Shown here: piece by piece, positions 8,008 through 16,060 of the stretch
Layout of the letters: each line of letters opens with the position of its first letter
How positions within the stretch are numbered: the stretch's first letter is position 1
Source: an uncultured Candidatus Melainabacteria bacterium
GTDB taxonomy: Bacteria; Cyanobacteriota; Vampirovibrionia; Gastranaerophilales; Gastranaerophilaceae
Length of the DNA stretch: 64,000 bases
Direction of reading: 5' to 3'
NCBI GenBank assembly: GCA_934700385.1
Contig: CAKUXO010000007.1
Coordinates: forward strand, 9,454-73,453
Translations under genes and position numbers: made by a program
The notes under the pieces: generated by a model
What the model was told of the DNA's origin: nothing
Databases searched by the model: none
What the model saw: the letters and a program-made list of their open reading frames with translations, nothing else

Positions 8008-9192
8008 TTACTTAGCTAAAATTTTATCAATTCTTTCAACTGCCTCTTTTGTACCTTCAAAAGTACCAAAAGAAGTTAAGCGGAAAAAGCCTTCGCCATT
8101 TTTACCAAAACCTGCCCCAGGAGTACCAACAACTTGAGCTTCGTTTAAAAGAAAATCGAAAAATTCCCAACTTGTCATATTATTAGGACATTTTAACCAA
8201 ATATAAGGTGAATGAACACCACCTGTAAACCAAATATTATGCTTTTTCAAAACGTCGGCAATAATTTTAGCGTTTTCTTTATAATAGTTTATGTTTTCTT
8301 TAATTTCTTTTTGACCTTGTTCGCTAAACACAGCCTCTGCGCCCTTTTGAATTATATAAGGTACGCCGTTAAATTTTGTGGTTTGTCTTCTAAGCCACAT
8401 TTTATTTAAGCTCATACTATCCACTAAAAGCGCATTTGGAACAATTGTATAACCGCAGCGAGTACCTGTAAAACCAGCGGTTTTAGATAACGAACAAAAT
8501 TCAATTGCACAATTTTTTGCGCCATCTATTTCAAAAATACTTCTTGGGAGATTTTCATCACTGATAAAACATTCATAAGCAGCGTCAAAAAGAATAATAG
8601 CCTTGTTTTTAAGCGCCCAATCAACCCAAATTTTCAATTGTTCTTTATTATAAACCGCACCTGTTGGGTTATTTGGTGAACAAAGATAAGCTATATCTGC
8701 TTTTAAGTCATCATTTGGCATTGGAAGAAAATTATTTTCTTGATTAGCTTGCGCAAAAATAATTTTTCTACCTTGCATTACATTTGTATCAACATAAACA
8801 GGATATACAGGATCTGGAATTAAAACAGTATTTTCAACTGAAAATATGTCTAAAATATTTCCTAAATCAGACTTTGCACCATCTGAAATAAAAATTTCAT
8901 CAAGTTCTAGTTGAACATTTCTTTTTTCATAATATTTTTGGATTTTTTCTTTTAAAAAGTCATAACCTTGTTCAGGACCATAACCATGAAAGCCCTCTTT
9001 TGTGCCCATTTCAGATGAGGCATTTTTAAGCGCTTCAACAACACTTTTACATAATGGCTTTGTAACATCCCCTATTCCAAGACGGATTATTTTTTTATCA
9101 GGATTATTTTTTGAATATTCATTTACCTTTTTTGCAATTGTTGAAAAAAGATAACTTGCTTCAAGATTTTTATAATTTTCATTAATTTTCAT
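8008..9192 (-). CDS. dapL: LL-diaminopimelate aminotransferase
   Basis: DapL converts tetrahydrodipicolinate directly to LL-diaminopimelate, a short route to lysine and peptidoglycan used by cyanobacteria, plants, chlamydiae and some other bacteria. The 394-residue PLP enzyme of fold type I shows the family N-terminus ending in RLGIGDVT and the FHGYGPEQGYDFL motif. CSPNNPTGAV and the PLP-binding Lys237 in SLSKTAGFTGTRCG are also present. A well-spaced promoter and an AAAAGGAAA ribosome site precede the ATG. Other aminotransferases are excluded by the full set of DapL signatures. Confidence 0.95.
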   Translation of the reverse strand: MKINENYKNLEASYLFSTIAKKVNEYSKNNPDKKIIRLGIGDVTKPLCKSVVEALKNASSEMGTKEGFHGYGPEQGYDFLKEKIQKYYEKRNVQLELDEIFISDGAKSDLGNILDIFSVENTVLIPDPVYPVYVDTNVMQGRKIIFAQANQENNFLPMPNDDLKADIAYLCSPNNPTGAVYNKEQLKIWVDWALKNKAIILFDAAYECFISDENLPRSIFEIDGAKNCAIEFCSLSKTAGFTGTRCGYTIVPNALLVDSMSLNKMWLRRQTTKFNGVPYIIQKGAEAVFSEQGQKEIKENINYYKENAKIIADVLKKHNIWFTGGVHSPYIWLKCPNNMTSWEFFDFLLNEAQVVGTPGAGFGKNGEGFFRLTSFGTFEGTKEAVERIDKILAK

Positions 9193-9217
9193 TTTTATTT
9201 CCTTTTTCTATACAAGG

Positions 9218-9247
9218 ATTATAGCTTAAATTTAAAGTTTTTGGCAA
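9218..9247 (-). promoter_or_regulatory. Predicted promoter of dapL
   Basis: On the minus strand TTGCCA (9247-9242) and TATAAT (9223-9218) are 18 bases apart. The transcript would start near 9211 and carry AAAAGGAAA before the ATG at 9192. Confidence 0.65.
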
Positions 9248-9270
9248 GGTAATAAAAAGAAATCCGCTTG

Positions 9271-9312
9271 GAAAGGTCTGCTTGTGCCCTTCATACAGTT
9301 CTAGCGTTTTAC
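9271..9312 (-). repeat. Degenerate copy of a dispersed repeat (CTGCTTGTG...GTTCTA)
   Basis: Read on the plus strand, CTGCTTGTG, ATACAGTTCTA and CGTTTTA resemble the reverse complement of the last 40 bases of the window and of 13384-13421. Several mismatches and a small length change show it is an old copy. Confidence 0.45.
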
Positions 9313-9349
9313 TCTACACAAACCGCTTAGGAACTTCAATTGACGCATT

Positions 9350-10954
9350 CTAGTTAAGATTTACACTCAAAGTTATAACAACTGGTTTAGAAATAATGCC
9401 GTGGCTTGGGGGTTTCATGTATGTTAGGGTATCATTAATAACTCTTTTAATTGAATTATCAATATTTTCAGAGCCTGATTGTTTAACCATTTTAATTGCT
9501 TCAACTTCACCTGAAGCGGCAATTTTAATATCCACTTTAACATTTTTATTGATAGGAACATCGCTTATTAATAAAAGGTCATTTTGCAAGTTTAATTTGA
9601 TGTTTTTACCTGTCATTTGTAAAAATTTTGTATAGCTTGCTTTTTTAATTAAACTTTCAGGCGCTTCCCAAGAAACCTCGGTTATAGTTGGGGTATATTG
9701 AGGTTTTGTTGAAACAGGTTGATTAATAACAAAATTATCATTTGAATTTTGTTTTAAATTTGGCAATTGAATATCGTTTGAATAATCTTGAGAATAGTTT
9801 TCATCAAATTCTTCAAATTCAGACATTTCATTATTTTGTTCAGATATATCAGGTGCGCCTTTAATTGAAATTAAGGCAAAACTTCCTAAAACAAAAAACA
9901 TCATTACAATTATCATTAAAAATCTTTTTTGCTTAGCGCCGATTATTGTTCTAATTTGCGGAAGTTCAACTTTTGGAATTTCATTAAAAATTGAATCAAT
10001 AACATTTTTGCTTAGTTGTTTTTTGTCTGTTTTTGAAGCGATATCAAACATTTGAGCTTTTCTATTTGAATCAGATTTATCTGAATAATCATCTTTTTTA
10101 GGAGTTTCTTCTTCAAAAACTTCATTTGAAGCAAGATTTTCAACCTTATCTTCATCAAAAGATAAATTATTCAAACCTTCTTCAAAGTCAATAAATCTGC
10201 TTTGTTCGCCTTGACCAAGGTCTATATTTTCAACTTTTGTTCTAGCTTCATATTTTTTAATTAAATTAGGATAATGGCGGATGTTGTTTGCTAATTTTTC
10301 AAATTCGATTGTGTCTATAAAACGACTTCTGCAAGAATCACAATTCATTAAATGATTAATCAGCTGTCTTTTATAAACAGAAGAAAGGTCGTTATCGATA
10401 AATTTTAAAAATAATCCAAGGCAATCTATGTGCTTACCTAATAATGTTTTAGATGGAACAGATTGACGAGTGTAAGAGATAAATTTATCTAAATCAAAGA
10501 ATAAATCCAAGGTTGGATAATAATATTTTGAATCATGAGAACATCTTGAAACATTCTTAGAATCAATAAAACCAATCATTTTAGCTTCTTTTATTTTTGC
10601 GCCGATTTGAACAACAAAATAAAAATGAGGCATAATATCCATATCCACGTGGATTTTAGGGATTTTAACTGTTTTTTCTTTATATAAAGTTATAACATCG
10701 ATTCTATAGTTGCCAAAATAAATATCTGTTAGTTTGAATTCTTCAAATAAAATTGGGATTTTATAAACACTTCTTTTAGTATCTACACGAACTTTTTTTG
10801 CTCTAAGATAATTAACCGCACAAGAAATTCCAAGCATGTCAATCATAGCTCTTTTTCTAATTTGCGGACTGCTCATCGCACTTGCTAAAAGTTTTGCATT
10901 TTGCGCCTGCTCGTCGTTTATTTCAATAATATCTACATCAGCAACAGTGTTCAT
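9350..10954 (-). CDS. Membrane protein with zinc-finger-like motif and TonB-like C-terminal domain
   Basis: I do not recognise this 534-residue protein as a known gene. The N-terminal 200 residues form a soluble domain that recalls cyanobacterial DUF1822-type proteins, but this is a weak impression. Residues 201-208 read HLMNCDSC, the HxxxCxxC pattern of anti-sigma zinc fingers (His201, Cys205, Cys208). An acidic low-complexity linker follows at about 255-335. One membrane helix lies at about 345-364, and a TonB-C-like domain at about 465-534 includes VKVDIKIAASGEVEAIKMVK and a paired proline near 515. It would place the finger in the cytoplasm and the TonB-like domain in the periplasm. It is transcribed alone, divergent from glyS. 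Confidence 0.7.
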   Translation of the reverse strand: MNTVADVDIIEINDEQAQNAKLLASAMSSPQIRKRAMIDMLGISCAVNYLRAKKVRVDTKRSVYKIPILFEEFKLTDIYFGNYRIDVITLYKEKTVKIPKIHVDMDIMPHFYFVVQIGAKIKEAKMIGFIDSKNVSRCSHDSKYYYPTLDLFFDLDKFISYTRQSVPSKTLLGKHIDCLGLFLKFIDNDLSSVYKRQLINHLMNCDSCRSRFIDTIEFEKLANNIRHYPNLIKKYEARTKVENIDLGQGEQSRFIDFEEGLNNLSFDEDKVENLASNEVFEEETPKKDDYSDKSDSNRKAQMFDIASKTDKKQLSKNVIDSIFNEIPKVELPQIRTIIGAKQKRFLMIIVMMFFVLGSFALISIKGAPDISEQNNEMSEFEEFDENYSQDYSNDIQLPNLKQNSNDNFVINQPVSTKPQYTPTITEVSWEAPESLIKKASYTKFLQMTGKNIKLNLQNDLLLISDVPINKNVKVDIKIAASGEVEAIKMVKQSGSENIDNSIKRVINDTLTYMKPPSHGIISKPVVITLSVNLN

Positions 10955-11079
10955 TAATTTTTAAAAAATCCTTTAATATATAATTTGACACATTTTTACT
11001 TTTTTTTCAAAATATTCTTTTATTTTTTCATAGTTTTGTTGCATTTTCTTAATATTTCTTAGATTTTTTTCATATTTTT

Positions 11080-11110
11080 TTGTAACAAATTTTAATTTTT
11101 ATAATATAAT
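11080..11110 (+). promoter_or_regulatory. Predicted promoter of glyS, directly before the start codon
   Basis: TATAAT at 11105-11110 ends only nine bases before the ATG at 11120. A possible -35 box TTGTAA lies at 11080-11085 (19-base spacing, longer than ideal). There is no Shine-Dalgarno, so the mRNA may be leaderless or nearly so. Confidence 0.45.
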
Positions 11111-11119
11111 TTACTTATT

Positions 11120-13177
11120 ATGAAAAAAGATTTTTTATTAGAAGTATTGGTTCAAGAGCTTCCATATAAATTTATTCCAAGCGCAATTTCGCAATTAAAA
11201 AGCTCTTTTGAAAATTTATTCAAATCAAACGGTTTAAATTTTGAAAAAATCGAGGTTTTAGCAACCCCTAGAAGATTAGCGGTTATTGTTCAAAATCTTG
11301 ATGAAGTTCAAAACACTGTTTCAAAAGATGTTAAAGGTCCGATTTTATCAATCGCTAAAAAAGAAGACGGCACTTTCAGCCCTGCGGCTTTAGGTTTTGC
11401 TAAGAAAAATGGTGTTAGCGTTGATGACCTTTATGAAAAAGATAATTATATTTTTGCAAAAATTGAAATTAAAGGAAAAACTACTCCTGAAATTTTAAAA
11501 GAAAATATTGAAAACTTAATTTTAAAACTTCAAGGCTCGCACTTTATGCGCTGGGCAGATAACACAGAAAAATTTTCAAGACCAATTGAAAACATTGTTG
11601 CAATTTTTGGAAAAGAAGTTGTTGATTTATCTATTTTAGATGTTAAATCTTCAAACAAAACAAAAGGTCATAGATATTCTAAAATTAAAGAAGTTGTTAT
11701 TGATGAACCTAAAAATTATGTTGAACTTTTAAGAAAAGCAAACGTTATTGTTAATCAAGAAGAAAGAAAAAATCTTATTGTTTCTTTAGCTGAAAAATGT
11801 GCAAAAGAAAACAACTTAACCGTTAAATTTAATGAAATGGAAGAACTTTTAGAAGAAGTTACTTTTATAACAGAATATCCTGTTGCGGTTTTATGTAATT
11901 TTGATGAAAAATATCTTCAAATCCCTTCAATTGTTACAACAACAGTTATGACAAGTCATCAAAGATATTTCCCTCTTTGGGATGAAAAATCCAGACTTTC
12001 AAACTATTTTATAACAATGGCTAATTATGTTGGAGATGATTTTTCAAACATTCAAGCGGGCAACCAAAGAGTTATCGCCGCAAGACTTGAAGATGGTGTT
12101 TTCTTCTATAATGAAGATACAAAAACAAAATTAATTGATAAAATCGATAATCTTAAAGGAATGACTTTCCAAAAAGGTTTAGGAACTTTGTTTGATAAAA
12201 CAAACAGAATTATTAAACTTAGCGAAAAATTATCTGAAATTTTAAATATTAAAGATACAACCGACATTTTAAGATGTGCAAAATTATCAAAATGCGATTT
12301 ATCAACAAAACTTGTGTTTGAATTTACAGAACTTCAAGGTTTCATTGGTGAAGATTACGCAAGAAAAGACGGCGAAAAAGAAACCGTTGCAAGGGGTATC
12401 GCCGAACACTACTTCCCACTTGGGGCTAATGGCGAACTTCCACAAGAACTTTGCGGACAAATTGTTTCAATAGCAGATAAAATCGACACAATTTGCGCTT
12501 TATTTATTTCAACTCAAAAAGACAAAAAGAAAAAACGTCCTACCGGTTCTAATGACCCTCTTGGCGCTCGTCGTGCAGCTATTGGTATTTTAAGAATAGC
12601 TCTTGAAAACAATTTATCTGTTAATTTTGAAGAACTTTTGAAGTATTCTCTTGATTTACTTTCAAAAGAATTTTCAATTGAACAAGAAGAAACACTTTTA
12701 GATGAATTAAAAGAATTCTTCATCGCTCGTTTGATGTTTATGTATGAAAAAGATTTCAGCGCTAATACAATTAAAGCAATTGAAGGCTTTAATCCTTTAG
12801 AAAATCTTTCAGATTTCATCCAAAGAGCAAAAATAATTACAGATTTCCAAAAACAAGAAAACTTCGGCGCTATTAAAGAAAACGCTACAAGAATTCAAAG
12901 AATTTTGAAAAATGGTGCGTTTAATGAAGTTAATGAAAATCTTTTTGTTTTAGATGAAGAAAAAGCACTTTATAAAGCAGCAAAAGAACATAAAGCAGAC
13001 GAAAAAGACTTAAAAGGTTATATTAATTCTCTTGATGTTTTAATTGAGCCTGTTGTTAAATTTTTCGATAAAGTTTTAGTTATGGATAAAGATGAAAAAA
13101 TTAAAAATAACAGACTTGCTTTGTTGAATATTTTAAAACAAAAATTCGACCTCGTTTGCGACTTTGAAAAGGTGTAG
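11120..13177 (+). CDS. glyS: Glycyl-tRNA synthetase beta subunit
   Basis: This is the beta chain of the heterotetrameric bacterial glycyl-tRNA synthetase, which charges tRNA-Gly together with the alpha chain GlyQ. The 685-residue length is normal. The N-terminus LLEVLVQELPYKFIP, the region TPRRLAVIV and the central MTSHQRYFPLWD are typical. The HD-like segment GEDYARKDGEKETVARGIAEHY and the NDPLGARRAAIGILRI region are also characteristic. The C-terminal part (about 560-685) is the anticodon-binding DALR-like domain. The alpha-subunit gene is not in this window. No ribosome-binding site precedes the ATG; a -10 box sits nine bases upstream. Confidence 0.96.
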   Translation: MKKDFLLEVLVQELPYKFIPSAISQLKSSFENLFKSNGLNFEKIEVLATPRRLAVIVQNLDEVQNTVSKDVKGPILSIAKKEDGTFSPAALGFAKKNGVSVDDLYEKDNYIFAKIEIKGKTTPEILKENIENLILKLQGSHFMRWADNTEKFSRPIENIVAIFGKEVVDLSILDVKSSNKTKGHRYSKIKEVVIDEPKNYVELLRKANVIVNQEERKNLIVSLAEKCAKENNLTVKFNEMEELLEEVTFITEYPVAVLCNFDEKYLQIPSIVTTTVMTSHQRYFPLWDEKSRLSNYFITMANYVGDDFSNIQAGNQRVIAARLEDGVFFYNEDTKTKLIDKIDNLKGMTFQKGLGTLFDKTNRIIKLSEKLSEILNIKDTTDILRCAKLSKCDLSTKLVFEFTELQGFIGEDYARKDGEKETVARGIAEHYFPLGANGELPQELCGQIVSIADKIDTICALFISTQKDKKKKRPTGSNDPLGARRAAIGILRIALENNLSVNFEELLKYSLDLLSKEFSIEQEETLLDELKEFFIARLMFMYEKDFSANTIKAIEGFNPLENLSDFIQRAKIITDFQKQENFGAIKENATRIQRILKNGAFNEVNENLFVLDEEKALYKAAKEHKADEKDLKGYINSLDVLIEPVVKFFDKVLVMDKDEKIKNNRLALLNILKQKFDLVCDFEKV

Positions 13178-13196
13178 GTATATTAGCGCAAAGTGT

Positions 13197-13226
13197 AAAG
13201 TGAACAAAAACTTTAGTTTTTTATAA
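13197..13226. repeat. AT-rich direct repeat, copy 1
   Basis: AAAGTGAACAAAAACTTTAG followed by TTTTTTATA recurs exactly at 13423-13451 and in shortened form at 38439-38469. AAAAAC and GTTTTT can pair around TTTA, so in the plus direction it could also act as a weak terminator after glyS. Confidence 0.7.
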
Positions 13227-13248
13227 ACATTTTTTAATTATTTTCGTT

Positions 13249-13401
13249 GCACACATTCTATTCTCAATTCGTCATCCTGAACTTGTTTCAGGATCTTCCC
13301 AAGTATCACTAAAAGAAACAAGGCAAAAACCCTTGTGTACATTGAAACATATCAGATCCTGAAACAAGTTCAGGATGACGGGTTCTATAATGGTGTATGG
13401 G
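13249..13401. repeat. REPIN/MITE-like element, copy 1
   Basis: Perfect 27-bp inverted repeats at 13270-13296 and 13354-13380 (CGTCATCCTGAACTTGTTTC and its complement) enclose a 57-base spacer. Each arm is itself a hairpin: ATCCTGAA and TTCAGGAT pair around CTTGT. This two-hairpin design is that of REP doublets. Weaker inverted flanks (CACACATTCTA and TATAATGGTGTATG) extend the element. A homologous copy lies at 62771-62918. No transposase is encoded. With the flanking direct repeats it fills the 358-base gap between glyS and the CHAP gene; I see no gene in this gap. Confidence 0.8.
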
Positions 13402-13422
13402 TTGCGCCCACAAGCAGTTTCA

Positions 13423-13451
13423 AAAGTGAACAAAAACTTTAGTTTTTTATA
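13423..13451. repeat. AT-rich direct repeat, copy 2
   Basis: This 29-base block is identical to the copy at 13197-13226, so the two flank the REPIN-like element. The following bases GATAAATTTT are shared with the third copy at 38439-38469. Confidence 0.7.
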
Positions 13452-13509
13452 GATAAATTTTTATTATCTTATTAAACTAAATAAATCCAATTTATTAATC
13501 ATATAAACC

Positions 13510-13538
13510 AATAGGTGCCAAAAGGCACCTATTTTTTA
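13510..13538. terminator. Intrinsic terminator after the CHAP-domain gene
   Basis: A perfect 10-bp stem AATAGGTGCC/GGCACCTATT (13510-13519 and 13524-13533) with AAAA loop is followed by T's on the plus side. It lies just beyond the stop codon of the minus-strand CHAP gene, whose transcript would meet the stem and then a moderately T-rich stretch. It probably works in both directions. Confidence 0.7.
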
Positions 13539-15629
13539 CTTCGTTATTCTACAGAATTTCAATCTTCCGTCCGATATTTCGTATTCTCTTTGAGCTACTT
13601 GGTCTGATGTATTACCTTCAATTGTTCTAATCTTGCCACCGGATGTATCTGTTACAATACCGATGTGGTCTTTAGTTCCATCTCCATCCCAATCAAATAG
13701 AACTAAGTCACCTGCCTGAGCTTGTGAAGCGTCAACAACGGCATTAGCCGATTGAGCTGTTGCATAAACATCAGGACAATATAATTTGTTATCAACGTTC
13801 TTATACCAATCTGCAACTTTATCATAATCGCCACAGTTTTCTAAGATATAATCAACGAAACCTGCGCACCATGGCGTTGCAGAAGTATAGCCATGAGCTT
13901 TCATGAATTCATCAGCAGAACCATCTGCTTCATTATAGCCAAGATATTTTTTCGCAAACTCGATAATATCTTCGCTAATATCAGAATTACCATATTCTTT
14001 TTGATTTTCACGGTTTTTAGCTTCCGTTAAGGCTTTTTCATAGGTATCAACTTCTTTTTGTGCTGCTTTTACCTCTGTTTTTGCTTTATCAGCTAATTCT
14101 GTTCTTTTTGTTTCAAAATCTTCTTTATTTTTTGTCCATTCTTCTTTTAGTTTTTCTAGTTTTTCTTTTTGGTCATCCGTTGCCTTGTCATTCAGCTGTT
14201 TTTCAAGTTCTTCCATTTCTTGATTTAGGGTTTCAAGTTCTGTTTCAAGTTCTGTTTTCTTTTCGTTATCTTCTTTAACTTTATTTTCAGCTTCAGTTTT
14301 AGATTCTTTTGCTTTTTCTTCGGTTTCTTTTGCTTTTTCAAGCTGCTCTTTAGCTGCTGAAATTTTACTATCAATTTCAGCCGTTTTTGTTAAGTCTTTA
14401 CTATCACCTTTTGAGGCTTCTAGTTCACTTACTATATTTTCAAAATTTTGCCTTTGAGAAGATGCGTCAGTAACTTTTGTTTCAGCATCTGTTACAGCCT
14501 GTTCATCTGTTGCAATTTGAGCTTCTTGGGTTCTAATTGCCTGTTCTTTTGTATCAACTTCTTGTTTTTTAGCGTCGATTTCTTTTGCAAGTTTTTTATC
14601 AACTTTTTCCATTTCTTTTTGATAATCTTTATAGGAATCGTCAATTTTATCTTGCATTTTTTGAAGTTCTTCAGATTTACCTTCTAGTGCTTCATTAAGG
14701 TCTTTATTTTTAGAATCTAGTGTTTTTCTTTTTCCCTGAAGTTCAGTTTCAATTTCTTTTACTGACATATTATCAAGTGTTTTTTCATCAGTTGTTTGAG
14801 TGTTAGCCGCAGCTGTTGCGCCACTTCCACCGCTGCCAGATACTCCGCCGCCGCCACCAACACCGCCACTACCAGAGGCACCAGAAGCACCGGAAGATGA
14901 ATCAGAAGATTCTGCTTTATCTTTTTCTTCTGCTTTATCTTGTTCTTCTTTTATATCTTCTGTTTTTAATTTGCCATCAGAAATATCACCAGCTGCCGTT
15001 AAAATATCATCTAGCGAAATAACTTTATCGTTTTCATCATTACCTTTTATGGTATTAAAAAACGCTTTCATTTCTTCATCATTAATTTCACCGTCGCCAT
15101 CTGTATCAAGAGTTTTTGTAAATTCTTCATCTTGCATTAAAAGATTGAAAACATCTGCAACAGTATCCCCTGCAGCTTTACTTTCTTTCGTTTTTAAATC
15201 TTGCAATAAGTTTTTACCCGTTGTTGTTTGACTGGCGTCATTAAAAACAGAGCCATCTTCAGACTTAGATGAATCAGATGACGAGTTTTCACTTTTTTCA
15301 GCGTCATTTTTCTGCTTAACTAAATCGAAAAGCGAAGTGCCATCACTTTCTTTACCTGCTTTTGCGCCACCTCTAACAAGTTTTCCATTCTTCACACTTA
15401 AGTTATCTATTTCAGAAGCGGAGATACCCTTGTTAAGGACGTCTGATGTATCTACACCGAGCTCATTTTCAAAATACTGCTTCATCTCTTTTTTATTAGA
15501 AAAAAGACTAACGGTAGAATTTAGGTTATATTTCTTACCCGTGATTTCGCTTAGCTCTTTAAGATACTTTTTAAAACCTGAGATAATTGATAGTCCCATA
15601 CGCACACCTTTTTTACTTTCTTTACTCAT
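13536..15629 (-). CDS. EF-hand, coiled-coil and CHAP-domain protein (putative peptidoglycan amidase/peptidase)
   Basis: The 697-residue protein has a mosaic build. An EF-hand loop lies at 175-186 (DTDGDGEINDEE), with a second, looser one at 197-208. A serine/glycine-rich linker spans 240-270. A long coiled coil occupies about 288-545. A C-terminal CHAP domain fills about 553-697, with candidate catalytic Cys588 (in TPWCAGF), His655 (in KDHIGIV) and Glu671/Asn673. CHAP enzymes cleave peptidoglycan amide bonds. No Sec signal peptide or membrane helix is visible at the N-terminus, so export, if any, must use another route; this is odd for a wall enzyme. A 10-bp hairpin follows the stop. Substrate and role are inferred. 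Confidence 0.82.
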   Translation of the reverse strand: MSKESKKGVRMGLSIISGFKKYLKELSEITGKKYNLNSTVSLFSNKKEMKQYFENELGVDTSDVLNKGISASEIDNLSVKNGKLVRGGAKAGKESDGTSLFDLVKQKNDAEKSENSSSDSSKSEDGSVFNDASQTTTGKNLLQDLKTKESKAAGDTVADVFNLLMQDEEFTKTLDTDGDGEINDEEMKAFFNTIKGNDENDKVISLDDILTAAGDISDGKLKTEDIKEEQDKAEEKDKAESSDSSSGASGASGSGGVGGGGGVSGSGGSGATAAANTQTTDEKTLDNMSVKEIETELQGKRKTLDSKNKDLNEALEGKSEELQKMQDKIDDSYKDYQKEMEKVDKKLAKEIDAKKQEVDTKEQAIRTQEAQIATDEQAVTDAETKVTDASSQRQNFENIVSELEASKGDSKDLTKTAEIDSKISAAKEQLEKAKETEEKAKESKTEAENKVKEDNEKKTELETELETLNQEMEELEKQLNDKATDDQKEKLEKLKEEWTKNKEDFETKRTELADKAKTEVKAAQKEVDTYEKALTEAKNRENQKEYGNSDISEDIIEFAKKYLGYNEADGSADEFMKAHGYTSATPWCAGFVDYILENCGDYDKVADWYKNVDNKLYCPDVYATAQSANAVVDASQAQAGDLVLFDWDGDGTKDHIGIVTDTSGGKIRTIEGNTSDQVAQREYEISDGRLKFCRITK

Positions 15630-15699
15630 GAAATCGGCATTATTTTTTAAAAGTTTAGGAAAATCGGGGATATTTTAACATTTTGTTACATTTATGTTA

Positions 15700-16000
15700 A
15701 TATTTATAGTTTTTGGGTTGTTCAAAACTATGTTCAAAAGTGTTTGAAAACTTGTTTAAAACTTTTTTGTTTTGAACAGTTTTTGACATTTTTTATATTT
15801 TTATCTTTTTTTCAACATTTCTGTTTATAACCTGTGGAAAAATTCAACAAGTTTTCCACAAGAAAAGTTTTAACAATAGCAAGGGTTTTAGATGGTTTTC
15901 AACAAATATTTTGTCTTTATTATGATTATTAATTTCTTATATAAATATATATTATTATATTTATATGCTGTTGAAATTCCAAAAAACAAATAGAAAAGTT
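15700..16000. other. oriC: Candidate chromosomal replication origin (oriC)
   Basis: The 431-base gap before dnaN has no ORF but a cluster of DnaA-box-like 9-mers. TGTGGAAAA at 15833-15841 and TTTTCCACA at 15852-15860 are facing copies of the cyanobacterial consensus. One-base variants TTTTCAACA occur at 15809-15817 and 15896-15904. Weaker TGTTCAAAA/TTTTGAACA sites lie at 15719, 15731 and 15770. A very AT-rich stretch (15917-15965), suited to strand opening, follows. The genes downstream are dnaN and, 2.5 kb on, mnmG, both classic origin neighbours. dnaA itself is 28 kb away. The function is inferred. Confidence 0.68.
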
Positions 16001-16027
16001 TACGTGTTTTATTTTTTATACTATAAT
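15999..16027 (+). promoter_or_regulatory. Predicted promoter of dnaN
   Basis: TTTACG at 15999-16004 and TATAAT at 16022-16027 are separated by 17 bases. The transcript would start near 16034 and contains AGGAG at 16047-16051, placed correctly for the GTG start at 16061. Confidence 0.65.
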
Positions 16028-16060
16028 TTTAATATATTCAAACTATAGGAGAAGCCGTCA

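Noticed and set aside
7916..8137. Plus-strand open frame of 73 codons
   Set aside because: It runs across the tRNA-Leu gene and antisense into dapL. Its composition is that of an antisense shadow.
14800..15231. Plus-strand proline/serine-rich open frame of 143 codons
   Set aside because: It is the antisense shadow of the glycine/serine-rich linker of the CHAP-domain gene and has no start signals.
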